Assembly: GCA_963971305.1 (NCBI GenBank)
Contig: OZ020309.1
Location: 12,331,001-12,395,000, forward strand
Direction of reading: 5' to 3'
DNA: 64,000 bases
From: Arcuatula senhousia
Taxonomy: Eukaryota > Mollusca > Bivalvia > Mytilida > Mytilidae
The notes beneath the pieces are model-generated. The model searched no databases and was not told the origin of the DNA. It saw only the letters and a program-made list of their open reading frames with translations. Shown here piece after piece: positions 1 to 10,857 of this stretch. How positions within the stretch are numbered: the stretch's first letter is position 1; each line of letters begins with the position of its first letter. A program made the position numbers and the translations under genes.

Positions 1-65
1 TGGAGTTGTTACTTTTTTAATCGTTTGGGAGACTTTGTGTGTTGGCATCCCAACACAATCATATC

Positions 66-68
<3 letters not shown>
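1..68 (+). mobile_element. Helitron-like 3' end (element 1 of 5)
   Basis: An 8-bp stem (TGTGTTGG at 38-45, CCAACACA at 50-57, 4-nt loop) lies 8 nt before CTTG (65-68), followed by T and a TTA microsatellite. This is the layout of a Helitron 3' terminus (hairpin, about 10 nt, CTRR, insertion before T), except that CTTG departs from the usual CTAG. Only the 3' tail is in the window. Confidence 0.55.
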
Positions 69-97
<29 letters not shown>

Positions 98-1253
98 TTT
101 CTCGGTATTCTGGATCGTGAACTTGTCCACCTCATTTTTTCGACATCTTTTAAGGTAGGAAGCTGAAAATTCATAAATCAAGAGTATGGAATGGGAGATT
201 GTGCTTTTTGTATTTTTCGCCGAAATCGAACGACCCCATATAGGTAAAAAAAGGGCCTCAAAATGGCTCCTCGAAACCGAAGTTGAATTTTTCCTGGCAT
301 TTCTGATCCGGCAGGGGTAGGAAAAATTCCCTTATAGGTTAAGTGCGGATTTACAATACCTTTCATTTAAAAAAAAAAATTTGAAAATCGGACTTACCGT
401 TTTCAAAATTTTGCAAAAAATCGAAAATTATTTTTTTGTAAGATTGAGTTATCTTTCTTTGTACCATATATTTTGTGATATTAATGAAAAAAATTCTTAA
501 CTTTGTTATTTCTTAATGAAAATTGGTTTACAAGGTAATAGTGGTATGCCGAGTTCAATTTTGGAATCGAAATTTTTTTTTGGGCGGCCATTTTAAAAAT
601 GGCCGCCATTTCCCGCCAAAATTAAAATTACTCCGATTTTAATGAAAATTGGTATATAAGGTAATATTGGTATGGCGAGTTGATTTTTGACATCAAAATT
701 TTTTTATCGTCGGCCATTTTCAAAATGGCCGCCGTTTCCCGCCAAAATTAAAGTTATTCTGATTTTGATGAAAATTGGTTTACAAGGTAATAGTGGTATG
801 CCGAGTTCAATTTTGGAATCGAAATTTTTATTTCGGCCGCCATTTTCAAAATGGCCGCCATTTCCCGCCAAAATTAAAATTACTCCGATTTTAATGAAAA
901 TTGGTATATAAGGTAATAGTGGTATGGCAAGTTGATTTTTGACATCAAAATTTTTTTTATCGTCGGCCATTTTCAAAATGGCCGCCGTTTCCCGCCAAAA
1001 CTAAATTTACTCAGATTTTAACGAAAATTGGTATATAAGGTAATAGTTGTATGGCGAGTTGATTTTTGACATCGAAATATTTTTATTGTCGGCCATTTTA
1101 AAAATGTCCGCCGCTTCCCGCCAAAATTAAACTTACTCCTATTTTGATGAAAATTGGATAAATTAAGTTATCTCAAATGCCAAGAGACATTGACAAAGAG
1201 GGGTACGTGAGGGGACATTTTTGTGACTCGCTTGCGATCACAATTAGAACTAG
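69..1253 (+). mobile_element. Non-autonomous Helitron-like element with core repeats
   Basis: It ends with a hairpin (arms 1221-1230 and 1235-1243), then CTAG at 1250-1253 and T. The core (about 510-1150) is five diverged copies of a roughly 117-bp unit, each containing GGCCATTTTNAAAATGGCC, itself an inverted repeat, followed by GCCCCATTTCCCGCC-like sequence. No Rep or helicase coding sequence is present, so it is non-autonomous. Its 5' boundary is inferred from the end of the preceding element. Confidence 0.6.
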
Positions 1254-1711
1254 TTATTATTATTATTCTTCTGATTCTTAATCATGAAGCTGTCCTCCCT
1301 AATATAAGAAAACGGTTTAAGAAAATTAAATAACACTTGTTGGATTTGATAGTGGGTCACTCAAAGGTGTGCAATCAAGTTTTGAAATTTTCAAGATGGC
1401 CGCCGTTTCAAAATGGCGGCCATCGGAAAAAGTGGGCGGAAAATTTTTTTTCATCGGATCGTCTTGAAAATTTGTCATCTTGGTAAAGCGTGTATGCTGA
1501 GTTCAAATCTGCGACCGGATTTGAAATCCGACTTCCGGTTTCAAAATGGCGGCCATTTTACTACACCCGCCCCCCTTAAAATGTGAACTTTGTCCGATTT
1601 CAATGAAATTTGATTTCTATACATATTTTATTGTACTGAATGAGAAGAAATAGTATCCAAGGCGATTTTGGGCGACTTGTGTGTTGGCATCCCAACACAA
1701 ATTATAGCTAG
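1254..1711 (+). mobile_element. Non-autonomous Helitron-like element, copy A
   Basis: About 458 bp, starting with a TTA microsatellite and TTCTTCTGATTCTTA, ending with the TGTGTTGG/CCAACACA hairpin (1680-1699) and CTAG at 1708-1711. It is clearly the same family as the next element (1712-2165): both share the GTGGGTCACTCAAAG segment and a pair of GGCCGCC/GGCGGCC palindromic patches. Confidence 0.65.
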
Positions 1712-2165
1712 TTATTATTATTCTTCTGATTCTTTATCGAGAATTTGTCCTCCCTAATACAAGAAAACGGTCCAAGGAAATTCAATAACACTTGTGAGAT
1801 TGGATAGTGGGTCACTCAAAGTTGTGTAATGCACTTTTAAAATTTTCAAGATGGCCGCCGTTTCAAAATGGCGGCCATCGGAAAAAGTGGGCGGAAATTT
1901 TTTTTTCATCGGATCGTCTTGAAAATTGGTCATCTGGGTAAAGCGGGTATGCTGAGCTCAAATCTGCGACCGGATTTGAAATCCGACTTCCGGTTTCAAA
2001 ATGGCGGCCATTTTACTACACCCGCCCCCCTAAAAACGTCAACTTTGTCCGATTTCAACGAAATTTGATTTCTAAACTTATTTTGATGCACTGATTTGAA
2101 TGGAACTCTATCCAAGGCGATTTTGGGCGACTTGTGTGTTGGCATCCCAACACAATTATACCTAG
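1712..2165 (+). mobile_element. Non-autonomous Helitron-like element, copy B
   Basis: Second copy of the preceding family, directly head to tail with it. Hairpin arms are at 2135-2142 and 2147-2154, CTAG at 2162-2165, followed by T and a TTC microsatellite. A short open frame inside it is non-coding repeat. Confidence 0.65.
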
Positions 2166-3155
2166 TTCTTCTTCTTCTTCTTCTTCCGCACTCTAAAAAA
2201 CGCTTGTCCGTTTATAGCCGAAGAGATGTGAAGACTGAGCTTTATGAAACTTTCCACAGTGAAAGGGCACATATCAGAGGTGTGCACAACGTTTTCGAAA
2301 TTTTCAAAATGGCCACCGTTTCCGAGTAAACAGCGAAAGTTCATTATATAGGACATTGCTATATCTCGGTAACCTAGGTGGTGAGGACCTTGAAACTTGG
2401 TAGGATTATAGAGCTTGATGAGTACTACAAAAATATGCAAAAAAAATTTGAAGCGATATTTACGTTTTTTCCGCAAAATGCGAAAATGTGAAATTTCAAA
2501 ATCCAAGATGGCCGCCAAAATTTAAAAGTGCTTGGATTTTGATAAAAATTAATATTCTGGTAGATTTTGATGTTGCGAGTAATACTCCACATACGAGGTG
2601 TCCATAAAGACTTCCAAATTTTTAAAATGGCTGCTTTTTAAAAGTAAATAACAAAAGTTCATTATATAGGACATTGTCATATCTCAGTAACCCAAGTGAT
2701 GAGCACCTTGAAACTTTGTGGTATTATAGAGCTTGAATAGTACTACAAAAATATTTAAAAAGTTCTAAAGAGATATTTACAGTTTTTTCCATAAAATGCA
2801 AAAAGTAAAATTTCTAAATCCAAGATGGCCGCCAAAATTTTAGAATCCTTTTATTTTTGATAAAAATTGGTATTCTGGTAGATTTTGATGTTGCGAGTAA
2901 TATTCCACATACGAGGTGTCAACAACGGTTTCGGAACTTACAAAATGGCTGCCGTTTCTGAGTAAACAGCGAAAGTTCATTATATAGGACATTGCTTTAC
3001 CTGAGTAGCCTAGGTGGTGAGGACCTTGAATCTAGGTAGGATTTTAGAGCGTGATGAGTTCTATAAAACTGAAAAGGCAGTATTCTTGCTGCTTTAATGT
3101 ACATCTGGTTCGTTTGGGGAACATCTGTGACGGCTGCCGTCACAATCAGTCCTCG
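2166..3155 (+). mobile_element. Non-autonomous Helitron-like element with two core repeats
   Basis: Follows the previous CTAG directly. The core has two to three diverged copies of a roughly 310-bp unit (AAAGTTCATTATATAGGACA recurs near 2336, 2655 and 2970). A near-perfect hairpin (TGTGACGGC 3126-3134, GCCGTCACA 3136-3144) precedes CTCG (3152-3155) and T, a variant of CTAG. Confidence 0.55.
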
Positions 3156-3159
3156 TTAA

Positions 3160-3893
3160 GAGTTGTTATTTATACCAGTTAGAAAACTTAGTAGGTACTA
3201 AAAGTAGTTGGGTTTATCAGCTTAAACAAACAATTGTTATGTCATTTAGGTTTACAAGATTTTTGGATCAACCAAGAAAATTTAGTAATAGAAAACAACA
3301 TTTTACTTTTTGTAAAGGAAAGGATATATGATCAGGCTAAGCAATTTTTGTTTGAAATGCTTAATAGTTCACCAAAATGTTATTTATATAAGCATGTTGT
3401 TGATAATATATGTCTTCAAAAATATCTTACAAAACCTCTTATTTATAGAAAATTTCTTACTAAACTTCGATTGTCATCACACAATTTATTTGTTGAAACG
3501 GGACATTATTATGGCATAGAAAGAGCTAACAGAAAATGTAATTTATGTGTTTTAAATGTTATAGAAGATGAATATCATTTTGTGTTACAATGTCCTTGCT
3601 ATTCTGATTTCAGAAAACAATATTTAAAGTCTTATTATTATAAGAAGCCATCTACATTTAAACTTGTCCAGTTATTGTCTACTGAAAATGTTAAAGAGTT
3701 GCGTAATCTATGTAAATTTATCTATCATGCATTTAATTTAAGGTCAACTTTAATTGTTTGAAATGTATCAATTTCTCAGATGTAACAACATTATTGTTCA
3801 CTTTTTGTTCACTGCTTTATATTATATATTGTATACTGATGAGCCTTGTTGCTTAAAGTAATAAAGAATTGAATTGAAATTGAATCATTGAAA
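3160..3893 (+). mobile_element. 5'-truncated LINE (CR1/L2/Jockey-like), C-terminal part
   Basis: A reading frame open from about 3195 to 3761 encodes the C-terminal region of a non-LTR retrotransposon polyprotein. Visible marks are LGLQDFWINQ near the start, a YRKFLTKLRLSSH segment, and the family's terminal zinc-binding pattern CNLCVLNVIEDEYHFVLQC (C-x2-C, then H-x4-C). Endonuclease and reverse transcriptase domains are missing, so this is a dead 5'-truncated copy. A 3' tail with AATAAAG and GAATTGAATTGAAATTGAA follows at about 3860-3890, typical of a LINE end made of short direct repeats. The clade is judged by eye. Confidence 0.7.
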
Positions 3894-4365
3894 TTTTGAA
3901 TGTCATATAAAATGAAAATGATAATACTTAATGAATAAAGCATAATTAATTGATTACATAATGAATAAAAGGGCAATCAGCTTGGCGTGAGTACAGATTG
4001 GTAGATTAAAATACAAGGATCAAACAAACACTTCAAACATATTTTACAGGTCATTAAACACTTAATCCCTTAATTGGTCTAAGTATTGTATATGTCAACA
4101 AGTGAGAAATTAACAGCTTGGATTGACAGTTTATTATGACAATCTATTGGCACTTCAGCGATTTTCTTTATCAGTAAATTGCATTCACTTGGTTATGTAA
4201 AATAAACTTCATGATTAGGATTAACCGATAAAATATAACAAAAAATGCATTGATGAGTTTCCTTGAAAATGATCTACTTTATATTTATAACAAAATTACA
4301 AAAACTGCTATCATGTCACAGGTTGCAACAAATGTTTAGCTTATTATTAATTTGTGTATTAACAG
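3894..4365. other. AT-rich stretch upstream of the first visible CDC40 exon
   Basis: Presumed CDC40 intron. Apart from a polypyrimidine-poor acceptor (ATTAACAG ending at 4365) I see no gene or recognisable repeat. Confidence 0.4.
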
Positions 4366-4499
4366 TGGGACACAAGAACAGGTGAGATAGTCCAGGAGTA
4401 TGACAGACATTTAGGTGCTGTTAATGCCCTAGAATTTGTGGATCAGAACAGAAGATTTGTGTCAACATCAGATGACAAGAGTATGAGAATATGGGAATG
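4366..4499 (+). CDS. cdc40: CDC40/PRP17 pre-mRNA splicing factor, internal exon (WD40 blade)
   Basis: First of five exons covering the C-terminal 177 aa of the WD40 protein CDC40 (PRP17), a spliceosomal factor known to act around the second catalytic step. Translation starts [20 protein letters not shown] and ends [16 protein letters not shown] plus TG of a split Trp codon, very close to what is known of animal CDC40. Acceptor AACAG precedes 4366 and donor GTGAGT begins at 4500. The exon is 134 bp (phase 0 in, phase 2 out) and its partner at 8183 restores TGG. The 3' end of this exon together with its donor is the seed of the array at 4447-7035. Upstream exons of the gene are not in the window. 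Confidence 0.92.
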
Positions 4500-7035
4500 G
4501 TGAGTAGAGATTTGTGTCTGACAACATCAGATGACAAGAGTATGAAAAATGGGAATGGTGAGTAGAGATTTGTGTCAACATCAGATGACAAGAGTATGAG
4601 AATATGGGAATGGTGAGTAGAGATTTGTGTCAACATCAGATGACAAGAGTATGAAAAATGGGAATGGTGAGTAGAGATTTGTGTCAACATCAGATGACAA
4701 GAGTATGAGAATATGGGAATGGTGAGTAGATTTGTGTCGACATCAGATGACAAGAGTATGAGAATATGGGAATGGTGAGTAGAGATTTGTGTCGACATCA
4801 GATGACAAGAGTATGAGAATATGGGAATGGTGAGTAGAGATTTGTGTCTGACAACATCATTTGACAAGATTATGAGAATATGGGAATGGTGAGTAGAGAT
4901 TTGTGTTGACATCAGATGACAAGAGTATGTGAATATGGGAATGGTTAGTAGATTTGTGTCAACATCAGATGACAAGAGCATGATAATATAGGAATGGTGA
5001 GTAGAGATTTGTGTCGACATCAGATGACAAGAGTATGAGAAAATGGGAATGGTGAGTAGAGATTTGTGTCTGACAACATCATTTGACAAGATTATGAGAA
5101 TATGGGAATGGTGAGTAGAGATTTGTGTCGACATCAGATGACAAGAGTATGTGAATATGGGAATGGTGAGTAGAGATTTGTGTCTGACAACATCATTTGA
5201 CAAGATTATGAGAAAATGGGAATGGTGAGTAGAGATTTGTGTCAACATCAGATGACAAGAGTATGGGAATGGTGAGTAGAGATTTGTGTCAACATCAGAT
5301 GACAAGAGTATGAGAATATGGGAATGGTGAGGAGATTTGTGTCAACATCAGATGACAAGAGTATGAGAATATGGGAATGGTGAGTAGAGATTTGTGTCGA
5401 CATCAGATGACAAGAGTATGAGAAAATGGGAATGGTGAGTAGAGATTTGTGTCAACATCAGCTGACAAGAGTATGAGAATATGGGATTGTGAGTAGAGAT
5501 TTGTGTCGACATCAGATGACAAGAGTATGAGAATATGGGAATGGTGAGTAGAGATTTGTGTCGACATCAGATGACAAGAGTATGAGAATATGGGAATGGT
5601 GAGTAGAGATTTGTGTCTGACAACATCATTTGACAAGATTATGAGAATATGGGAATGGTGAGTAGAGATTTGTGTTGACATCAGATGACAAGAGTATGTG
5701 AATATGGGAATGGTGAGTAGAGATTTGTGTCAACATCAGATGACAAGAGCATGAGAATATGGGAATGGTGAGTAGAGATTTGTGTCAACATCAGATGACA
5801 AGAGTATGAGAATATGGGAATGGTGAGTAGAGATTTGTGTCGACATCAGATGACAAGAGTATGGGAATGGTGAGTAGAGATTTGTGTCAACATCAGCTGA
5901 CAAGAGTATGAGAATATGGGATTGTGAGTAGAGATTTGTGTCGACATCAGATGACAAGAGTATGGGAATGGTGAGTAGAGATTTGTGTCAACATCAGATG
6001 ACAAGAGTATGGGAATGGTGAGTAGAGATTTGTGTCGACATCAGATGAGAAGAGTATGAGAATATTGGAATGTTGTGTAGAGATTTGTGTCGACATCAGA
6101 TGACAAGAGTATGATAATATAGGAATGGTGAGTAGAGATTTGTGTCGACATTAGATGACAAGAGCATGAGAATATGGGAATGGTGAATAGAGATTTGTGT
6201 CGACATCAGATGACAAGAGTATGTGAATATGGGAATGGTGAGTAGAGATTTGTGTCAACATCAGATGACAAGAGCATGAGAATATGGGAATGGTGAGTAG
6301 AGATTTGTGTCGACATCAGATGACAAGAGTATGAGAATATGGGAATGGTGAGTAGAGATTTGTGTCTGACAACATCATTTGACAAGAGTATGAGAATATG
6401 GGAATGGTGAGTAGAGATTTGTGTCTGACAACATCATTTGACAAGAGTATGAGAATATGGGAATGGTGAGTAGAGATTTGTGTCAACATCAGATGACAAG
6501 AGTATGAGAATATGGGAATGGTGAGTAGAGATTTCTGTCAACATCAGATGACAAGAGTATGAGAATATTGGAATGTTGAGTAGAGATTTGTGTCAACATC
6601 AGATGACAAGAGTATGTGAATATGGGAATGGTGAGTAGAGATTTGTGTCAACATCAGATGACAAGAGTATGTGAATATGGGAATGGTGAGTAGAGATTTG
6701 TGTCAACATCAGATGACAAGAGTATGTGAATATGGGAATGGTGAGTAGAGATTTGTGTCAACATCAGATGACAAGAGTATGAGAATATGGGAATGGTGAG
6801 TAGAGATTTGTGTCAACATCAGATGACAAGAGTATGAGAATATGGGAATGGTGAGTAGAGATTTGTGTCAACATCAGATGACAAGAGTATGAGAATATGG
6901 GAATGGTGAGTAGAGATTTGTGTCAACATCAGATGACAAGAGTATGATTATAAAGGAATGGTGAGTAGAGATTTGTGTCAACGTCAGATGACAAGAGTAT
7001 GTGAATATGGGAATGGTGAGTAGATTTGTGCCACA
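4447..7035 (+). repeat. Minisatellite of exon end plus 5' splice site, about 47 copies of 55 bp
   Basis: The unit is AGATTTGTGTCAACATCAGA followed by TGACAAGAGTATGAGAATAT and GGGAATGGTGAGTAG. The first copy is authentic coding sequence of the CDC40 exon ([16 protein letters not shown]) plus its donor. I count about 47 copies by the repeated ATTTGTGTC start. Variants include a 60-bp unit (GTCTGACAACATCATTTGAC), shortened units lacking AGAATATGG, and single-base changes. Nearly all copies keep GGTGAGTAG, i.e. a good 5' splice site. No copy shows an acceptor. Beyond the first donor the reading frame meets TGA at once (GAA TGG TGA), so only the first donor can give full-length protein. Confidence 0.95.
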
Positions 7036-7366
7036 TGTTTGAATTGTTGTTGGTTTATGGATGTTTTTAAAGCTCTCATATGTTTGCTAATTGCATCAAG
7101 GCTGGACTTTGGTGACACACTTGTCACATGGTATTACCCGATACATCAAAACCCGACAGATGCAGTCAAAAACCCATCAACTTTCATTTAAAGAATAAAA
7201 GAAAATGATGCAACACCCACTGGATTATACAACGGGTGTTCCTGTATAATTTTCATTATCATGTACGGAATCAATTAGGCATTACTCAATAAACTATAGA
7301 GAGTTCTGAATGCAGTGACATGTTTTCATGTATACTTATTCCACATTTCATGACGTATTATGTAAC

Positions 7367-7575
7367 ACTGTGGATTCCTTTATTTTCATGGGTACCAATT
7401 TTTATGAATTGCTGAAAAATTGCAAATTCTATGGTTCTTAAATTAGTGGTTCTGAAGTTTGCAGTATGCAAAGCAATGTTAAATTTCCTTTTTGTAGGGA
7501 ACTTAATTTCATGGATCTGACCCACCCTTGAAAACCATGAAAATTAATTCACCATGAAAAATAATGAAACCACAG
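7367..7575. mobile_element. MITE, ACTGTGGTTTCATT terminal inverted repeat family
   Basis: About 209 bp bounded by ACTGTGGATTCCTTTATTTT and its diverged inverse ending AATGAAACCACAGT. Internal sequence carries further inverted segments (CATGGGTACCAATTTT versus AAAACCATGAAAATT). A related copy is at 59763-59974. Confidence 0.65.
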
Positions 7576-8182
7576 TATCTTTTGGATGTATGTAGGAAAC
7601 ATTCTTTCTGCCACTTAATTCCTTTATCTATGCATCTTTACTTACTTAAGATATACTGCATGAACATGCTCCAATTTTCAATGATTATAATACCAATATA
7701 TTTAAGTAAAATCTTTCACTGTATTTTAAGTTTATTTAACATAATTTTCATCTTAAACGTTTTGATTTTGATATTTTTATGCCCCATCTACGAAAGTAAA
7801 GGGGGAACTATTGTATGGGTCTGTGCATCCATCTGTCTGTTGTTAGTTCATTTGTCCCAAATCAGTTGAACCTTCAGAATTAAGTTTCTTTACCTTGGAA
7901 TTTTGGAAGAATAAAACTTTATGCACTTATACATCAGGATATGAACAAACAAAAAATCCCTATAAAATTGTACCTGTCATATCAACTTCATGGTTTATGG
8001 ATCATGGAAAAAGGGGATATATTGCTTTCAATGATTCTAACATTGTTTGATTCCTTAATGTAGACCATAACATTGCAATGTCATGAAAATTTTACTCTGT
8101 CACAATTTTGTACTTTCTTTCCACAGAAATATACCAGTATATTTTATTACAATGCCAATCCCTATTTATTTTCTTTCCACAG

Positions 8183-8259
8183 GGGTATACCAGTAGATTT
8201 TAAATACATAGCTGATCCCTCAATGCATTCTATGCCATCAATAACACTGTCAAATAATG
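8183..8259 (+). CDS. cdc40: CDC40/PRP17, internal exon
   Basis: A 77-bp exon between TTTCCACAG and GTAAGT. It completes the split Trp codon and encodes GIPVDFKYIADPSMHSMPSI then TLSNN with one base of a Gly codon, matching the linker after the WEW blade in CDC40. Phase 2 in, phase 1 out. A 32-bp tandem array starts immediately at its donor. Confidence 0.9.
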
Positions 8260-8960
8260 GTAAGTATAGATTCCAATATACTGGGTACACATTATGTATA
8301 GATTCACATATACTGGGTACTCATTATGTTTAGATTCACATATACTGGGTACACATTATGTATAGATTCACATATACTGGGTACACATTATGTATAGATT
8401 CACATATACTGGGTACACATTATGTAAAGACTCACATATACTGGGTACACATTATGTATAGATTCACATATACTGGGTACACATTATGTATAGATTCACA
8501 TATACTGGGTACACATTATGTAAAGACTCACATATACTGGGTACACATTTTGTATAGATTCACATATACTGGGTACATATTATGTTTAGATTCACATATA
8601 CTGGGTACACATTATGTAAAGACTCACATATACTGGGTACACATTATGTAAAGACTCACATATACTGGGTACACATTATGTATAGATTCACATATACTGG
8701 GTACACATTATGTATAGATTCACATATACTGGGTACACATTCTGTAAAGACTCACATATGCTGGGTACACATTCTGTATAGATTCACATATACTGGGTAC
8801 ACATTATGTAAAGACTCACATATACTGGGTACACATTCTGTATAGATTCACATACACTGGATACTCATTCTGTATAGATTCAGATACACTGAGTACACAT
8901 TCTGTATAGATTCACATATACCTGGTACACATTCTGTAGAAATTCACATATACTGAATAA
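8260..8960 (+). repeat. Minisatellite starting at the CDC40 donor, about 21 copies of 32 bp
   Basis: Unit TATAGATTCACATATACTGG then GTACACATTATG. The first, diverged copy contains the real donor (AATG, GTAAGTATAGATTCC). Later units carry ATTATG followed by TATAGATTC or TAAAGACTC, resembling a decayed exon-donor junction. Units degrade towards 8960. The exon itself is not repeated beyond the last few bases. Confidence 0.9.
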
Positions 8961-10290
8961 TATTCCTTTTTAGATCACATATAATGTGTACACATTTTTA
9001 CATTGTGTTTGGTACACTTATAAACACAAATACAGATAAACAGTTAATTTCATAGTAAATCAAATATTCAAAACAGAGGAATTCCAAAGCATATGTGAAG
9101 GAGACTCTAATCAAATAGGATATGCTTTGCTTGATTTATTATCATATTGAATGACAGAAATTATATTGCCCCATTTTGCCTTTTGGCTGCTGTATTTAAT
9201 ATTGCTTTAGAATTAAATTATGGGAGTTCAGGTAGAAATCAGTATAGTATGCCCTCTTTATTTAAAACATTATAGGACAAGTTATCTTTTTGAATCTGAA
9301 GGTAAATAAAATGATTCTTAAAATTTCAAATCAAAATTAATAAATGTTATCAGAAAAAAATATGTAAATAAAAAAGCATCTAAATTAAGTCATTTATTAT
9401 GTATTGGAAGTTGTCATCCTGTCATTTTCAGGGGCTACTGATTTCTGGTCATTAGAAATTTTGTCATGTTTTCAAAAAAAAATCTATCAAGAACTTTTGA
9501 TTATGTTTTGTTCTTGATCTTTCTCAAATATTTATAATTTCCCACTTAAAGGCATATAGTCTACAAATTTTTTTTGACCTAACCAAAAGGCCAGCAGACA
9601 ACTTGTTTTGTCTAATTTTAAACATATGAACAACAAAAATGTTTTGGTACCCTATTAATCTAAAATTGAAACACAATTATATATAAATATCACTATTGAA
9701 ATAATATTTGTAAAGCTTCACAAAAAATCATATTCATGAGCTCTGATCCCTCCTTTGGCATACACACTGTATTTTATTTCGTTTATAAACTTTGCTGGTT
9801 CATAAACACGGCCAGTAATCTGTATATCGAGGTTTTACGGGAATGAAAACACCAAAGCCGCCAATCAAAGAAATAAGCAATATTGGCTTGTATTTAAATA
9901 ATGAAGATGATTCATGATGAATCTTTTAATTTGTTACCATATTAAAGTCTTCAGGAACAAAACATCTGAGATCGCAATTGCTAGCTGTATTAAATACACT
10001 AGAATATATCTGTCCTCACAAAGGTATACAAATAATCAATCAATGTTGTCGAATAATTTTGATCAAAATAATCCAGGTTTAAGGCAAATTTGGTAATAAA
10101 TGAATATTCTTCAAAGTTTTCTTTTAACTACATTTCAGTCTAAATGACATAAAAAATAGAGGTAGAAAAAAATGTGATTTTGGTAGAAAATATGCCTTTA
10201 TGTTAATGTAAACATATTTTATTATTAATTGATATAATATTTATCAAACAAAGCACCTTAATGAAAATGCAGTATACAAATTAATTTTAG
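8961..10290. other. CDC40 intron, AT-rich, no gene seen
   Basis: Intron sequence. A block near 9462-9543 (CATGTTTTCAAAAAAAAATC, CTATCAAGAACTTTTGAT) recurs at about 11206-11290, so part of it is a dispersed repeat. Nothing coding was recognised. Confidence 0.4.
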
Positions 10291-10715
10291 GATCAGGAAA
10301 CAAAACATTTTAAAGTTTCGCATGTATTTAAATGTCTTTTTCACTTAACATGCTAATGTTATAATAAAATTTCCTTCAATTCAGCCTAAACTATTTCTAT
10401 GGTTACTAGTTATATTTTCTTTATTTAACTTTGATTTATTGTCTCTATCGAGACCATTCCTAAAAACTTGATATTTGGTATGGTTGTAAGGAGAAACTGT
10501 GGTGAACCACTTAAAAAATGTTAATTTGTTGCTTAAAGTGTTTAAACTATGAGCAATTTACAAATTCATTAGTATCTGTCTAAAAAATTACAATTCAAAA
10601 TATATTAATTGAAAACAAAATATTTTGATACGAAAAAAGTCTAATTAAAAACAAAGATTATGAACCATGTTTTTATATTTTTTAAAAATTTAAATGAAAA
10701 AAGGGGAGATAACTA
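10291..10715 (+). repeat. Dispersed intronic repeat, copy 1 of 3
   Basis: A block of about 425 bp beginning GGATCAGGAAACAAAACATT and containing ATTGTCTCTATCGAGACCAT and AACCACTTAAAAAATGTTAA. Diverged copies lie at 13961-14388 and about 15396-15655. All three are in the same CDC40 intron and all end near GGGGAGATAAC. No coding sequence or terminal repeat recognised. Confidence 0.7.
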
Positions 10716-10719
10716 TAAA

Positions 10720-10857
10720 CGCTAGTATGAAATAATAAAAAAAAACATTTTGTTAGCCGGGTTGCCAGGGGCAAATTTAGAGGGGATACGCTAGTATGAA
10801 ATAATAAAAAAAACATTTTGTTAGCTGGGTTGCCAGGGGCAAATTTAGAGGCGATGT
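10720..10857 (+). repeat. Tandem duplication of about 69 bp
   Basis: Two direct copies beginning CGCTAGTATGAAATAATAAA and containing GGGTTGCCAGGGGCAAATTT (about 10720-10788 and 10789-10857), nearly identical. Confidence 0.9.

Noticed and set aside
1..3155. Autonomous Helitron coding sequence
   Set aside because: No Rep (HUH) or helicase motif in any frame; only non-autonomous ends and cores.
4421..5305. 294-codon minus-strand open frame
   Set aside because: It is the translated complement of the 55-bp CDC40 array (repeating [17 protein letters not shown]); the frame is open only because the unit repeats. The same holds for 5403-5681 and 5736-5957.
8358..8845. Open frames encoding repeated YTGYTLCIDSHILGTHYV
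   Set aside because: Translation of the 32-bp intronic minisatellite, with no start context or conservation.
4447..8960. Possible CRISPR-like arrays
   Set aside because: The units are directly adjacent with no unique spacers, and the DNA is eukaryotic with introns.
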